Positions 23,422-33,128 are shown, numbered from the stretch's first letter. The stretch is DNA of 46,265 nucleotides from Pseudomonadota bacterium (GCA_026399755.1 JAPLQI010000101.1:1-46265); one strand, 5' to 3'. Translations and numbers: made by a program. The notes: a model not told the origin generated them from the letters alone.

Positions 23422-25275
23422 TTAAATAAGCAAAGCCTCACCCGCCCGAGCAGGCCACGCAGCTAATTCTTCGTGCTTGGTTTTTACCCGCAGGCGCGTA
23501 AAGCTATTAGGCGAGCAATAAAGCGCAAAGAACCGCTCTAATACACTGGCAAATAGATAAATACTGCCACCTACATAATATTCTTCATCCAGCGTCAGGG
23601 TGATCTCGGTGCCACGCACAAAGCCCGCAAAATCTCGACCTAACACACGGGTTACCGCAGGCGCGCTGCTAATGGCGCTAATCCCCTGAATCTGCCGAGT
23701 ATTCACCGGCGAATCGGTTTGGTTATACAGCACCAGCATTTCTTGCAAGGCAGAGCGCCCCGATTCGATCAGGGATAAATAATTAAGCGACAAATGAGAA
23801 ACCAAGCGCCATTGCAGGCCACGCTTTTGTGGTGCACGCAGGCTATTGCTTGGTTTGCGCAGCAGTTTCACCCGCTTTACCACCGAATGTCCCGGCAGGC
23901 TAAAATCGATATGCTGACCAGATTGGCTACCACCAAAGGGAATCAACTCGGGCAGATCACGATTACTGCAGAGTAACTCTAGGCTCAAAACTTCGGCACC
24001 GGGCCGCACCGCATTAAAATCTAAATCGACTAAATGCAGTTCTAAATCAGTGCCTTTATCATCTTGGCGTGGCGAGGCTTCGCGGCTGGCATGCCAATAA
24101 AATTTAGGGCCATCTTGGCTCACACCATGCCGTATCGCATAAAACGGCAACACTTCTTCGCTACTTTCTTGGCTACCGGTTTTTTCTACCCGCACCACAC
24201 GTCTAAGCTGCATCACTTCAAAAGCATGCTGCTTGCGGGCATCGGGTACGACGGGATAACTGGCTTTTTGATGGGTAACACGAATCGGCTCACCCGCTTG
24301 CACAAACAGATTCACAATCGGCGTGCAGCCCAATTTGAAATGCGAAGCTTGTAAATGGTGCAAGAGGCGCGCATGGCGCTCTGTATCTGGCCAGCGTTGA
24401 ATCATGCATTGCACCACCAGCTTGCTGCCCGAAATGGTCAACGCCACATCACCCAACTGCTGAATATCTACAAATAAGAATTTATCTGGGCAGCTGAAAT
24501 ATTCGGTGAGCAAGCGATAGCCCAAGAAAGAGCGCTCGTCGTATTCCAATATCCCTTCATCACGGCCAAAGCCCACCGGCACGATCGCTGCGGCGGGCAA
24601 AGAGCGGGTGCGGGCCGGATCATCGCTGCCATCGCCCACACGCAAGCGCGTGGTTCCCGATAGCAGTAATTCGTACACCAGATGCATGAGGGCTGGCTCG
24701 CCATCAAGGAATAATCTGAGCGACTGCAAATTAATACTGCTAATTGGCAAGTTGCCGTGAGTATTGAATTCCAGCGTTAAGACCGCCGCTGCATCGGGCG
24801 CAATCCGGCGCAAATTAGGCGAGCTGCTGCTTAGCTCTAGCTTGGCATCCGACAAAGACAGGGGATAGAGATCAACCGGATAGCAGGTTCTAAATTTGCA
24901 CGTTACGCCTTGAATAGCAGGCGCGTGCACAGGCTGACCACGCTCGATCACATAGCGCTTGGCGATTTCTGGCCGCAGTGGATCGCACTCAAACTGCACA
25001 ATGCTAGACGATGGAATAGGCCGCAAATAGTGCGGATAGAGCACATCTAAAAAACTAGAAGCAATTTCAGGATATTCGTCGTCTAGTTTTTTATGGATGC
25101 GTGAGGCAAGAAAGGCGAAGGATTCAATCAGCCGCTCGGTATGCGGATCTTCACACTGATCCCCTTCTAATTGTAGGCGACCGGCAATTTTAGGGTAACG
25201 ACGAGCAAACTCGCCCGACAGTTCCCGTAATAGACTCAGCTCACGTTCGTAATACGGCAATAATGAATCAAGCAT
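23422..25275 (-). CDS. tssF: T6SS baseplate protein TssF (ImpG/VasA)
   Basis: The 617-residue product begins LLPYYERELSLLRELSGEFA, then RYPKIAGRL and ASSFLDVLYPHYLRPIPSSS, the hallmark N-terminus of TssF. Length is normal for the family (~590-630). TssF forms the baseplate wedge with TssG and TssE under the contractile sheath. It is the first gene of a tssF-tssG unit that diverges from tssA. No tssE is visible beside it, which is unusual, since tssE often precedes tssF. Confidence 0.95.
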   Translation of the reverse strand: MLDSLLPYYERELSLLRELSGEFARRYPKIAGRLQLEGDQCEDPHTERLIESFAFLASRIHKKLDDEYPEIASSFLDVLYPHYLRPIPSSSIVQFECDPLRPEIAKRYVIERGQPVHAPAIQGVTCKFRTCYPVDLYPLSLSDAKLELSSSSPNLRRIAPDAAAVLTLEFNTHGNLPISSINLQSLRLFLDGEPALMHLVYELLLSGTTRLRVGDGSDDPARTRSLPAAAIVPVGFGRDEGILEYDERSFLGYRLLTEYFSCPDKFLFVDIQQLGDVALTISGSKLVVQCMIQRWPDTERHARLLHHLQASHFKLGCTPIVNLFVQAGEPIRVTHQKASYPVVPDARKQHAFEVMQLRRVVRVEKTGSQESSEEVLPFYAIRHGVSQDGPKFYWHASREASPRQDDKGTDLELHLVDLDFNAVRPGAEVLSLELLCSNRDLPELIPFGGSQSGQHIDFSLPGHSVVKRVKLLRKPSNSLRAPQKRGLQWRLVSHLSLNYLSLIESGRSALQEMLVLYNQTDSPVNTRQIQGISAISSAPAVTRVLGRDFAGFVRGTEITLTLDEEYYVGGSIYLFASVLERFFALYCSPNSFTRLRVKTKHEELAAWPARAGEALLI

Positions 25276-25497
25276 GAGGCACAGTCTTTCCGGAGTGAAT
25301 AAATAGAAGGAGCAGATTTCGCGTCAATATTAAATATGCATCGGCTCATATTAAGCTGACATTATCAAGCAATACTGAGTAATAATGAAAGGAATTCTTG
25401 CCATATTTATAACAAAAACCCCATTACAATGAAAAGTTATTGTAATTAAAACACCATATTGACAGACCTATTATTTTTCAAAAGCTTTGGAAGCGCT
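25276..25497. promoter_or_regulatory. Divergent promoter region between tssF and tssA
   Basis: This AT-rich spacer of ~220 bp must hold the promoters for both the tssF-tssG unit and tssA. I saw no confident -35/-10 pair or operator; TTGACA at 25459 lacks a good partner. An upstream TTG-start extension of tssA into it is unlikely. Confidence 0.4.
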
Positions 25498-26589
25498 ATG
25501 ACGAACCAAGAAAAACTAGCCACGCTACTGGCCCCCATCTCAGCAGATCAGCCCGCTGGCGAGGATTTAGGCTATTCGGCCCTCTTTGATCAGATCCGTG
25601 AAGCGCGCCGTGCCGATGATCCTAGCCTCTCCCAAGGCGACTGGGGCCAGCAATTAAAAACCGCCGATTGGAGCAAAGTTATTCAGCTTTGCAAACAGGC
25701 GCTCAGCCAGCAAAGCAAAGATTTTCAACTCGCCGCATGGTATGGCGAGGCACTGGTTAAAACCCGTGGCTTTGCAGGGGCGCAGCTGGCCTTGCAAGTA
25801 TTTGATGGCCTGCTTGAGCAATACTGGGAAACGGGCCATCCAGAATATGATCCCGAGGATTTGGACGAGCGAGTCGGCAAGCTGGAGTGGTTTAACAATC
25901 AAATGGGCATGGCGCTGCGTGAAGTAGCGCTTACCGATCCAATCCATGGTGGCTATAACTGGCAACAGTGGCAAGAATCGCGTGAAGTAGAAAACATGGG
26001 CCTGAAAGACAGCCAAGCCAAAGAGGCTGCACTGGCCGAGGGCAAGCTAGCAGGTGACATCTTTGATAAAAGCGTGAATGCCAGCGGAGCCAGCTGGTTT
26101 AAGCAGCTACACATCCAGCTTGAACACACCCAGCAGGCCTACCACGCACTCGACAAACGCATCGACGAGCGCTTTGGCTTTGCTGCACCTAATTTTGCTG
26201 AATTACGCAATGCACTCAATGCCTGCCTAGAAGTCGTTAATCGCTTGCGCCTGCAATGGGGCGAGCCATCTGCACCCGCCCACCATGAGCCCACTCCCAT
26301 GATCAGCCATGAAAGCCCTGCCATTAGCCATACACCCCAAGCAATCAGCCACAACCCAGCGCCAACTCGCCAAGGCCCACTACAAAGCCGTACCGATGCC
26401 GTGCGTCAACTGGTTGAAGTAGCACGCTACTTCCGCCAGCACGAGCCACACAGCCCAGTGGCCCTACTTGCCGAGCGGGCGGCTAAATGGGCAGAAATGA
26501 GCCTAGAAGAATGGTTGGGATCGGTGATTAAAGACGATGCAACACTAGGCCAGCTCAATGAGCTGCTGGATATTAAGCGCAATGACTGA
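25498..26589 (+). CDS. tssA: T6SS sheath-assembly cap protein TssA (ImpA N-terminal family)
   Basis: The 363-residue protein has the ImpA N-terminal domain: LLAPISADQPAGEDLGYSA, the DW..V...... block (ADWSKVIQLCKQAL), YGEALVKTRGFAGAQLALQ and YWETGHPEYDPEDLDER. A His/Pro-rich linker (~260-300) leads to the C-terminal domain RTDAVRQLVEVARYFRQHEP ... EEWLGSVI, as in short TssA proteins. TssA primes and caps the growing sheath tube. I use ATG 25498, preceded by GGAAG. It is the only tss gene on the plus strand here and is followed by a terminator. Confidence 0.93.
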   Translation: MTNQEKLATLLAPISADQPAGEDLGYSALFDQIREARRADDPSLSQGDWGQQLKTADWSKVIQLCKQALSQQSKDFQLAAWYGEALVKTRGFAGAQLALQVFDGLLEQYWETGHPEYDPEDLDERVGKLEWFNNQMGMALREVALTDPIHGGYNWQQWQESREVENMGLKDSQAKEAALAEGKLAGDIFDKSVNASGASWFKQLHIQLEHTQQAYHALDKRIDERFGFAAPNFAELRNALNACLEVVNRLRLQWGEPSAPAHHEPTPMISHESPAISHTPQAISHNPAPTRQGPLQSRTDAVRQLVEVARYFRQHEPHSPVALLAERAAKWAEMSLEEWLGSVIKDDATLGQLNELLDIKRND

Positions 26590-26789
26590 TCTGAGTACCG
26601 CTCATGCGTGATGTGGCGAGGTCCACAATAGCTAATGAACGGTATGCAGAAATAGGCTTAGTGCCCCATTAGAAGCCGCGATTACACAAGGTTCATCGAA
26701 TCATAAATGCCCTGAAATGCATTTTGCGTATTATTTATATTGGGTAATTTGAATTATCCTTAGATAACGATTTTATGGGCTTCATTTTG

Positions 26790-26818
26790 ACGCTGCGCAA
26801 ATGTGCAGCGTTTTCTTT
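26790..26818 (+). terminator. Rho-independent terminator between tssA and dps
   Basis: ACGCTGCGC and GTGCAGCGT pair (one G-U) around an AAAT loop, followed by TTTTCTTT. It lies ~200 bp after tssA. The 338-bp gap 26590-26927 also carries the dps promoter region, where I see no clear consensus; the dps gene therefore probably has its own transcript. Confidence 0.7.
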
Positions 26819-26927
26819 GTTTGCATTTAACTATGCAATGCTTTAATAATTACTATTACTCTCAGAACTTAATTTGAACTAAACTATTTATCCGTGCAAT
26901 AGCTTAATTGATAAAGGAGTAAATTCA

Positions 26928-27422
26928 ATGGCCGGTAAAAAAAGTAAGCTCGCTGCCATGGACATAGGAATTAGTGCGGCAGATAGAAAGAAAATCGCGC
27001 AAGGTTTATCGCTACTGTTAGCCGATAGTTATACCTTGTATTTGATGACGCATAATTTTCATTGGAATGTAACGGGGCCTCAGTTTAATAGCCTCCATCT
27101 GATGTTCATGGGGCAATACACCGAGCAATGGAATGCTTTGGATCTCATTGCTGAACGCATCCGTGCTTTGGGTTTTCCTGCGCCTGGCACCTATCAAGAA
27201 TTTCATCGCTTAGCGAGCATTAAAGAAGTTGAAGGCGTGCCTAAAGCGAATGAAATGGTTGCGCATCTCGTGAAAGCACAAGAAGCGGTTGCACGCACTG
27301 CACGTAAATTATTTCCTATTGTCGATGCAGCGAATGATCAACCTACCGCGGATGTGTTAACCCAACGGATTGATGTGCACGAGAAAACAGCTTGGATGTT
27401 GCGTAGTTTGTTGGAAGAATAA
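26928..27422 (+). CDS. dps: Dps-family ferritin-like DNA-protection protein
   Basis: The 164-residue protein has the Dps ferroxidase signature: MTHNFHWNVTGPQFNSLHLM with the metal-binding His residues, then TEQWNALDLIAERIRALG with the Asp/Glu ligands at the dimer interface. The C-terminus IDVHEKTAWMLRSLLEE is typical. Dps forms a 12-subunit shell that oxidises iron with peroxide and can bind DNA; the Lys-rich N-terminus (GKKSK) could contact DNA. Ribosome site AGGAG is eight bases before the ATG. It sits inside the T6SS locus between tssA and the OmpA-like lipoprotein gene but has its own terminators, so functional linkage is unproven. Confidence 0.93.
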   Translation: MAGKKSKLAAMDIGISAADRKKIAQGLSLLLADSYTLYLMTHNFHWNVTGPQFNSLHLMFMGQYTEQWNALDLIAERIRALGFPAPGTYQEFHRLASIKEVEGVPKANEMVAHLVKAQEAVARTARKLFPIVDAANDQPTADVLTQRIDVHEKTAWMLRSLLEE

Positions 27423-27446
27423 TCTTAATTCTGGTTTTTTATTATC

Positions 27447-27485
27447 GCTAAGTTAGGGCTGCATTTGCAGCAGCCCTAACTTAGC
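27447..27485. terminator. Perfect 16-bp hairpin between convergent genes, probable bidirectional terminator
   Basis: GCTAAGTTAGGGCTGC (27447-27462) and its exact inverse (27470-27485) enclose a 7-base loop. It lies between dps and the convergent lipoprotein gene. Neither side has an ideal T run (on the minus side AT-rich bases, including GATAATAAAAAA, follow), so strength as a terminator is uncertain. Confidence 0.6.
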
Positions 27486-27579
27486 TTAGCGTCTTGGCTA
27501 TAAGGCAGATAAGGGAAGCGATCACCGCTGAACGCTTTCGCAATTTATTCAGCAGCAGGGCTACGCTAGGAATAAATAA

Positions 27580-28011
27580 TTAGCTGCCGATTTCTAGCTC
27601 AACCGCGTGTTCTGCATCGTCGGTGTTATAGCGTAAGCTTATTCTTTGCTCTGCAATACCTTGGCCGGTCAAGAATTTTTGCACATTGATGGCCCGGGCT
27701 AAAGCCGAATCCTTGGCGTTGCCAATATCTCTTTTATTACAATAACCACGCAAAATAATTGATTTAGTATCTTTCAGCTGCAAGGCTAACGCGGTCAAAA
27801 TTTCTTCTTGCTGCGGTGTGAGCTTGGCCGACATTTTTTCAAATTTAAGCAAATAAGGCTTACCCACCGCTACAACCGGCGCAACGGGTACTTTTATCCA
27901 TGATGTAGCGGATGCTGTTGTATCAGGCTGCGTTGGAAGATCTGCACACCCTGTCATTACCCCTGCAATAAACACCACCGAGCAGGCTAAAACAATTTTT
28001 GATTTCTTCAT
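27580..28011 (-). CDS. Small lipoprotein with OmpA C-terminal-like domain (T6SS-associated), copy 1
   Basis: The 143-residue product has a lipoprotein signal (MKKSKIVLACSVV ... GVMTGC, Cys near 22). After a short linker the domain FEKMSAKLTPQQEEILTALA, SIILRGYCNKRDIGNAKDSA and LARAINVQKFLTGQGI matches OmpA/MotB peptidoglycan-binding folds, which begin with a phase of strand-helix-strand and carry the 'R..NV..fL...GI' helix. It is anchored in a membrane and probably touches the cell wall. A paralogue lies at 39872-40342. T6SS loci often carry OmpA-like proteins (TagL or TssL extensions) that anchor the membrane complex to the wall; that role is inferred here. Confidence 0.8.
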   Translation of the reverse strand: MKKSKIVLACSVVFIAGVMTGCADLPTQPDTTASATSWIKVPVAPVVAVGKPYLLKFEKMSAKLTPQQEEILTALALQLKDTKSIILRGYCNKRDIGNAKDSALARAINVQKFLTGQGIAEQRISLRYNTDDAEHAVELEIGS

Positions 28012-28414
28012 GAATAAGTCCTTTATTTACACGCAATCTACTGAATAGCAGAGCAGTTTAAACTCATCGTTGATAAAGCAAATTGGTAATAATTTAAAAC
28101 GACGGACAATCCTTAAGGCAAGACGCTAAACGACTGTAAGACGAGCAATAAAAATAAGCGATGAAAGTTTAAAATAATCTGCAAGTAACCCGCAGAATTT
28201 GACCACATTTTTGTCCATTTTTATTCATCACGGCTCATTTTTACTATAAATATTTTGCCTAAGAAGGGCTGATTAAATCTTCATGCCCGAATACTTGTGT
28301 CGGAAATCCAGCGCACACGCTGGATTCACTCCCCCACTAGCGCATTAGAGAACAGACTTTATGTAAGAGGAATGCGAAACCAAACAGTTCATCCCTAATG
28401 CCCTCTTTCAAACA
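28012..28414. other. 403-bp gene-free gap with a small hairpin
   Basis: I find no gene. AATCCAGCG (28305-28313), loop CACA and CGCTGGATT (28318-28326) form a 9-bp stem, like the small palindromic repeats scattered in related genomes. There is no T run after it on either strand. The rest is AT-rich upstream sequence of the lipoprotein gene. Confidence 0.4.
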
Positions 28415-28678
28415 CTAGCCCTTACCCAGCTCTGGCATCGATGAAATCAGCGCCGCGCCGCAAGCCGTTTTATGGCCTTCTAGCGCCACAGGCTTGCCAT
28501 CCACCAGCCAGCTTGAATCTCCCTCAACAATCGGGCACACGCCGTGTCCATTGATCGGGCAACTTACTTTATCCCCCAATAAGGCCACCGCTTTACCAAA
28601 CATCATCGTTTTTGATGCGCCACTTAATACCACACCACCATGACTACTCTGATCTCCGATACGGATTACTTTTTTCAT
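28415..28678 (-). CDS. PAAR-domain spike-tip protein
   Basis: The 87-residue protein is a bare PAAR domain: IRIGDQSSHGGVVLSG at the start, GDKVSCPINGHGVCPIVEG, and VALEGHKTACGAALISS. The His and Cys residues would bind the zinc that shapes the cone. PAAR proteins sharpen the VgrG spike and may carry effectors. It overlaps the stop of the upstream membrane-protein gene by four bases (ATGA), so the two are made together. There is no effector domain fused to it. Confidence 0.92.
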   Translation of the reverse strand: MKKVIRIGDQSSHGGVVLSGASKTMMFGKAVALLGDKVSCPINGHGVCPIVEGDSSWLVDGKPVALEGHKTACGAALISSMPELGKG

Positions 28679-30123
28679 GCGACTTGCTCCTGCGGCTTGA
28701 TCAAGGCCACGCTGAAATGCTCTGCTTCCCCTTGGCGATCAAACTCTGTTAACACGGTAGGTGCTGCCAAACGGGCGCTATGCACAACGGCAATAGCGGT
28801 TTGAAAAATAGACCGAGCCGAGCCCACATCACCCCATTCACACACGCAATTACTGGCGTCATCAATCGGATTCAAAGGCACTGCGTACTGATGTAAAGCC
28901 GACGAAACCGCGGCCAGGCGTGTACCGCCCACACCGACATCGCCACTATTGTGAACCAGCCACACAATACTTTCTGCCTGATCTTTGGCTTCGTCTTTAT
29001 CGTCGCTACTAAAGGGATAATCACGCAGGCCTGCATTCACCAGCGCATTATCAAATAGAGTATGGATTTGCCTTGTCATAGGCAGCAGCTGTTTTTGCAC
29101 AAGCACGGCTTGCTCACCAAGGCGCAGCTCTGCCAATACGGGGAGTTGCGCCAGCGTCTCTTGCCATTGCACGGGCACACGCCCCCAGCGCTCGTCGCCG
29201 TAATGCTGCTGCTTTTCCCAATAGGGCGTGTAAGCATCCTGACTGGCTTCTTGCGTACTGACCTGCTCTGGCACCGGCAGGTTTTCGCGCAAGAAAATCA
29301 TCGCCACGGCCGCATAGCCTGGCTTTCCTTGCCATTGATTGATTTCGCCCTGCTCTGGCCCCAACTCATCCCACTCGTCGGCTAATACGCCACGCCTTAA
29401 GAGCGGGGCATCTGCGGCGTAAACCACCATGCCGGGTAGGCTAGGGTCTTGCTGAAATAATTGCTGCACGCGGCTCATTAAAGCGCCAGAGCCGGGAAAA
29501 AAGCGCGGCTCGGGATTAGGCGAGGCTTCTTTAAATTCTTGAATGGAAATTGCTTGCAACTGGACTTGTTTCAGCATTTCTAACTGCTCACGGCCTTCGA
29601 GCTGCGGGGTAGCTTCAAAATAATGCGGCAACCATGCAGCGCCTGGCGCAGCCGAGTAAACATCACTTAAGAGCTGCTGCAAAGTCTGCTGAACTTGCTC
29701 AGTGGTTTCTGCATCGCTGCTGATTTCATCCCGCTCCAGCGTAGTCCAATAGGCCCCTTCGGGGATTTCTTCCAGCCAAGCCGGCGCGTCTTTTACTGGT
29801 AAAGCCTGCACCCAAACACCACGGCACAGCGCTTTAATTTGCCGCTCTGCCAACGCAGCGTAATGCTGCTGCTTGGCAGCTTCGCGCTGGGCTTGTCGAT
29901 CTGCTTCTGCGGCCTCTTGGCCTGCGGCTTGCGCCTGTACGATGCGGGATTCACGTATTTTTTGCCAAATACGCCAAGCCACTCCAAAAATAACAGGCGG
30001 AGCAAGATGCGTTAGCAACATGGCCGTTGGGCTCATGCTCTGAAAGCGAATCGGCAAGCCCCACCACAACAATAGCCACCAGCCAGCAAAGAGCCCGCCA
30101 AATAGCCCCAGTGTTCCCAACAT
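28675..30123 (-). CDS. T6SS-linked membrane protein of unknown function, coupled to PAAR
   Basis: From ATG 30123 (AAGGA seven bases before) it encodes 482 residues. Two N-terminal hydrophobic segments (LGLFGGLFAGWWLLLWWG and MLLTHLAPPVIFGVAWRIW) are followed by a charged helix rich in Ala/Glu/Gln/Arg (~55-95) and a large soluble domain. The domain has a conserved-looking stretch SIVWLVHNSGDVGVGGTRLA and VCEWGDVGSARSIF. I do not recognise its family. It lies between clpV and PAAR, coupled to PAAR, so a role in loading the spike or in the membrane platform is more likely than being an effector, but both are guesses. Confidence 0.8.
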   Translation of the reverse strand: MLGTLGLFGGLFAGWWLLLWWGLPIRFQSMSPTAMLLTHLAPPVIFGVAWRIWQKIRESRIVQAQAAGQEAAEADRQAQREAAKQQHYAALAERQIKALCRGVWVQALPVKDAPAWLEEIPEGAYWTTLERDEISSDAETTEQVQQTLQQLLSDVYSAAPGAAWLPHYFEATPQLEGREQLEMLKQVQLQAISIQEFKEASPNPEPRFFPGSGALMSRVQQLFQQDPSLPGMVVYAADAPLLRRGVLADEWDELGPEQGEINQWQGKPGYAAVAMIFLRENLPVPEQVSTQEASQDAYTPYWEKQQHYGDERWGRVPVQWQETLAQLPVLAELRLGEQAVLVQKQLLPMTRQIHTLFDNALVNAGLRDYPFSSDDKDEAKDQAESIVWLVHNSGDVGVGGTRLAAVSSALHQYAVPLNPIDDASNCVCEWGDVGSARSIFQTAIAVVHSARLAAPTVLTEFDRQGEAEHFSVALIKPQEQVA

Positions 30124-30323
30124 ATAAAATTCCTTAAACAAAATGCTTATTAAGTGCCCTTGCCTTGCGTGAAAAGGCATAACTTAGGACTTTGCTCGTC
30201 ATCACTTCCCTGATTTAAATTGCAGGGCGGGTGCAAGCTGCGTACTTTTCAGCATTGCTCGCGGGTTTCACCCGCCCTACACGTTCAAACCGCTTATTTC
30301 AGGGTTGATTGCCAGCCCGGTCC

Positions 30324-32960
30324 TTAGCTCATTTTTACTTTCACTTCCTCATTTTTCAGTGACAGCACAATCTTTTTCACCGGCTTACCTGCCGCCATTC
30401 TGGCTAGCAAATCGGTAGAAATTTGCGCCAAAACGGTACGAGTCAGAATCGCATCGGCGTTCCGTGCGCCGCTGTCTACATCCATGCAGCGGTTGGCAAT
30501 TGATTCAACCAATTCGCTCGGATACTCCAGCACTGCACCGTGATTTTGCGCGATGCGACGGGCAATTTTTGCCAGCTTCAGCGCCACAATCTTACGCAAT
30601 ACTTCATCCGAAATTGGGAAGTAAGGCACGATGGTCAGGCGGCCCAGAAATGCCGGTTTAAACGCTTTTTGTAAGGTTGGGCGCAGAATTTCAATCAGAT
30701 CATCAGCCGTTGGGTCACGCGTTACATCTTCAACCGTTACGCCATGCTCGCAAGCGCGCATCAGCAGATCGGTGCCGGTATTGGATGTCAGCAGAATAAT
30801 GGTGTTTTTAAAATCGACTTCGCGCCCTTCGCTGTCTTCTAGCAGGCCCTTATCAAACACTTGGAAAAACAGCTCCATCACATCGGGGTGGGCTTTTTCG
30901 ACTTCATCCAGCAACACCACCGAATAAGGCTTACGGCGTACGGCTTCGGTGAGCACCCCACCCTCGCCATAACCCACATAACCCGGAGGTGAGCCTTTTA
31001 GGCCCGACACACTATGCGCCTCTTGGTATTCTGACATATTAATCGTAATCAGATTACGCTCGCCGCCGTATAAAGATTCAGCCAAAGCCAGCGCAGTTTC
31101 AGTTTTACCCACGCCAGAAGGGCCAACCAGCATAAACACGCCCTTAGGCTTGCTTGGATCATCCAAATTGGCCTTGGCAATCTGCACGCGCTCGGCGATT
31201 TGCTCCAAGGCATGATCCTGACCAATTACCCTTTCCGCCAGCAAACTCGCCAGCTTTTGCACCTGAACCAACTCATTACTCACCATGCGGCCCAGCGGAA
31301 TACCTGTCCAGCCAGAAATCACATCGGCAATCACGCTTTCATCCACGCATTCGTAAGCCAGCTGATGCTGCTTTTGCAGCTCGCGCAGCTCGGTGCGCTT
31401 AGCTTGTAGCGGGCTAATCTTCTTGCCCTTAGCAGGTTTGGCCTCGGCAGCCGCAGCTTTAAGCGCCTCAATTTCAATAATAACTTGCTGCTGCACCGCC
31501 CATGCAGATTGCAACTGCTGTAAATCACCTTCTAAGATTTCACGCTGGCCAGTCAGCTCAGCAATCCTTTCGCCATGGCCTTCTTCGCTAAGCAGCGCCT
31601 TGATTTCGCGCTCGATATTGGCGATCAGCACTTCCACATTTTCGATAGGCGCAGGGCGGCCAGAGCGCGACAAAGCCACGCGAGCGCAGGCGGTATCGAG
31701 CACGCTGATGGCCTTATCCGGCAGCTGACGACCGGTGATATAACGGCTGGACAGATGCACCGCGGCCACTACGGCCTCGTTCATAATCACGACTTCGTGG
31801 TGCTTAGCCATCGCATCGGTCAGGCCACGCACCATTTGCACCGCAATGTCTGGCGCTGGCTCATCCACTTTAACCACCTGAAAACGTCGCGCCAGCGCGG
31901 CGTCTTTTTCAAAATACTTTTTATATTCGGCCCATGTGGTGGCCGCAATCGTACGCAATTCGCCGCGAGCCAAAGCAGGCTTTAATAGATTAGCCGCATC
32001 ATTTTGCCCCGCCGCACCGCCCGCACCAATCAGCGTGTGCGCCTCATCAATAAACAAAATAATGGGCACAGGGCTGGCTTTAACTTCATCAATCACCTGG
32101 CGCAGGCGGTTTTCAAACTCGCCTTTGACCGAGGCACCCGCTTGCAGCAGGCCCAAATCTAAGGTGCGTAAAGTTACGCCACTCAGTACCGGCGGCACTT
32201 CACCGCTGACAATTTTAAGCGCCAAGCCTTCTACCACGGCGGTCTTACCCACGCCCGGCTCGCCGGTTAAAATTGGGTTGTTCTGGCGGCGGCGTTGCAG
32301 AATATCGATCATCTGGCGGATCTCTGTTTCGCGCCCCAGCACCGGATCAATCTTGCCTAAACGCGCTTGTGCAGTGAGATCAATCGTATATTTATCCAGC
32401 CCCGGGCTACCACGGCGCTTTGCTGGCTGATCCAGATTCATATCCGGCGCTTCATCAGAAGGCAAGTTCTCTGAATTAGTTGCCGCCTCATTACCATGCT
32501 GACGCAAAGCCACATAGCCCTGCAAAGCGCGCTTGCCATCCATCTTGGCCAGCGTAGCCGAGCTGCCCTGTAAGGTGGCGCGTAAAGCATCATCCTGCAC
32601 CAGCGCCAGCAGCAAATCCAAAGTAGAAACCGAATCCTGCCCCAGCTCTACACTCGCCAACATCCATGCTTTTTCTAGCCACTTTGGCAGCCAAGTAGAC
32701 AACACCGGATTGCGCGTATTGCCAGTGCGAAAGCGGTCCAGCGCTGCATCTAGCTCTTTTTCCAGCTGATCGAGGCTCAAACCCAAGGAATGCAAAGCCG
32801 CCACCCCCGCATTATCGTCCTGAGCCAAAATCGCCAGCACAACGTGTTCAATTTCAATCTCAAAATGAGTGCGCGACAAAGCACGACTAGCCGCCTCCTC
32901 CACCGCACGGCGGGCTGTAGGGGTAAGACGGGAGATAAGAGCTTTAAGGGGGGTAGACAT
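30324..32960 (-). CDS. tssH: T6SS AAA+ ATPase TssH/ClpV
   Basis: The 878-residue protein has a Clp N-domain (residues ~1-150), a first AAA+ module with Walker A GEPGVGKTAVVEG and Walker B IILFIDEAHTL, a ClpB-type coiled coil (~420-540), and a second module with GPSGVGKTETALALAE and VVLLDEVEKAHPDV. The type VI variant is recognisable from DLTAQARLGKIDPVLGRE and ISGWTGIPLGRM. It unfolds the contracted TssB/TssC sheath for reuse. It follows the accessory block downstream of vgrG and precedes the PAAR-linked genes on the same strand. Confidence 0.96.
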   Translation of the reverse strand: MSTPLKALISRLTPTARRAVEEAASRALSRTHFEIEIEHVVLAILAQDDNAGVAALHSLGLSLDQLEKELDAALDRFRTGNTRNPVLSTWLPKWLEKAWMLASVELGQDSVSTLDLLLALVQDDALRATLQGSSATLAKMDGKRALQGYVALRQHGNEAATNSENLPSDEAPDMNLDQPAKRRGSPGLDKYTIDLTAQARLGKIDPVLGRETEIRQMIDILQRRRQNNPILTGEPGVGKTAVVEGLALKIVSGEVPPVLSGVTLRTLDLGLLQAGASVKGEFENRLRQVIDEVKASPVPIILFIDEAHTLIGAGGAAGQNDAANLLKPALARGELRTIAATTWAEYKKYFEKDAALARRFQVVKVDEPAPDIAVQMVRGLTDAMAKHHEVVIMNEAVVAAVHLSSRYITGRQLPDKAISVLDTACARVALSRSGRPAPIENVEVLIANIEREIKALLSEEGHGERIAELTGQREILEGDLQQLQSAWAVQQQVIIEIEALKAAAAEAKPAKGKKISPLQAKRTELRELQKQHQLAYECVDESVIADVISGWTGIPLGRMVSNELVQVQKLASLLAERVIGQDHALEQIAERVQIAKANLDDPSKPKGVFMLVGPSGVGKTETALALAESLYGGERNLITINMSEYQEAHSVSGLKGSPPGYVGYGEGGVLTEAVRRKPYSVVLLDEVEKAHPDVMELFFQVFDKGLLEDSEGREVDFKNTIILLTSNTGTDLLMRACEHGVTVEDVTRDPTADDLIEILRPTLQKAFKPAFLGRLTIVPYFPISDEVLRKIVALKLAKIARRIAQNHGAVLEYPSELVESIANRCMDVDSGARNADAILTRTVLAQISTDLLARMAAGKPVKKIVLSLKNEEVKVKMS

Positions 32961-33036
32961 GGGATGGGTTCCGGAAGGTAATTGGGTTACTCAAACGCTA
33001 CAGAAAGTTTTTTAGTAAAACGATAGGTAAAATTTT

Positions 33037-33112
33037 TGCATAAGATAAAATTTATAGTAGTTTGCAAGGCTGGTTAAATTAATTACTTCATGTCAAATGT
33101 AAGACCTGACAC
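33037..33112. repeat. Direct repeat, copy 1 of the GTCAGGTCTTACATT-type element
   Basis: This stretch (AAGATAAAATTTATAGTAGT ... ATGTCAAATGTAAGACCTGA) aligns with 33655-33728 with few mismatches. Its left inverted arm is decayed. The two copies bracket the 153-residue gene. Confidence 0.7.
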
Positions 33113-33128
33113 TGTAAATATGTTTAAT

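Noticed and set aside
31154-32981. Several plus-strand frames of 60-160 codons opposite clpV
   Set aside because: They are antisense shadows of the ClpV coding sequence without ribosome sites or family matches.
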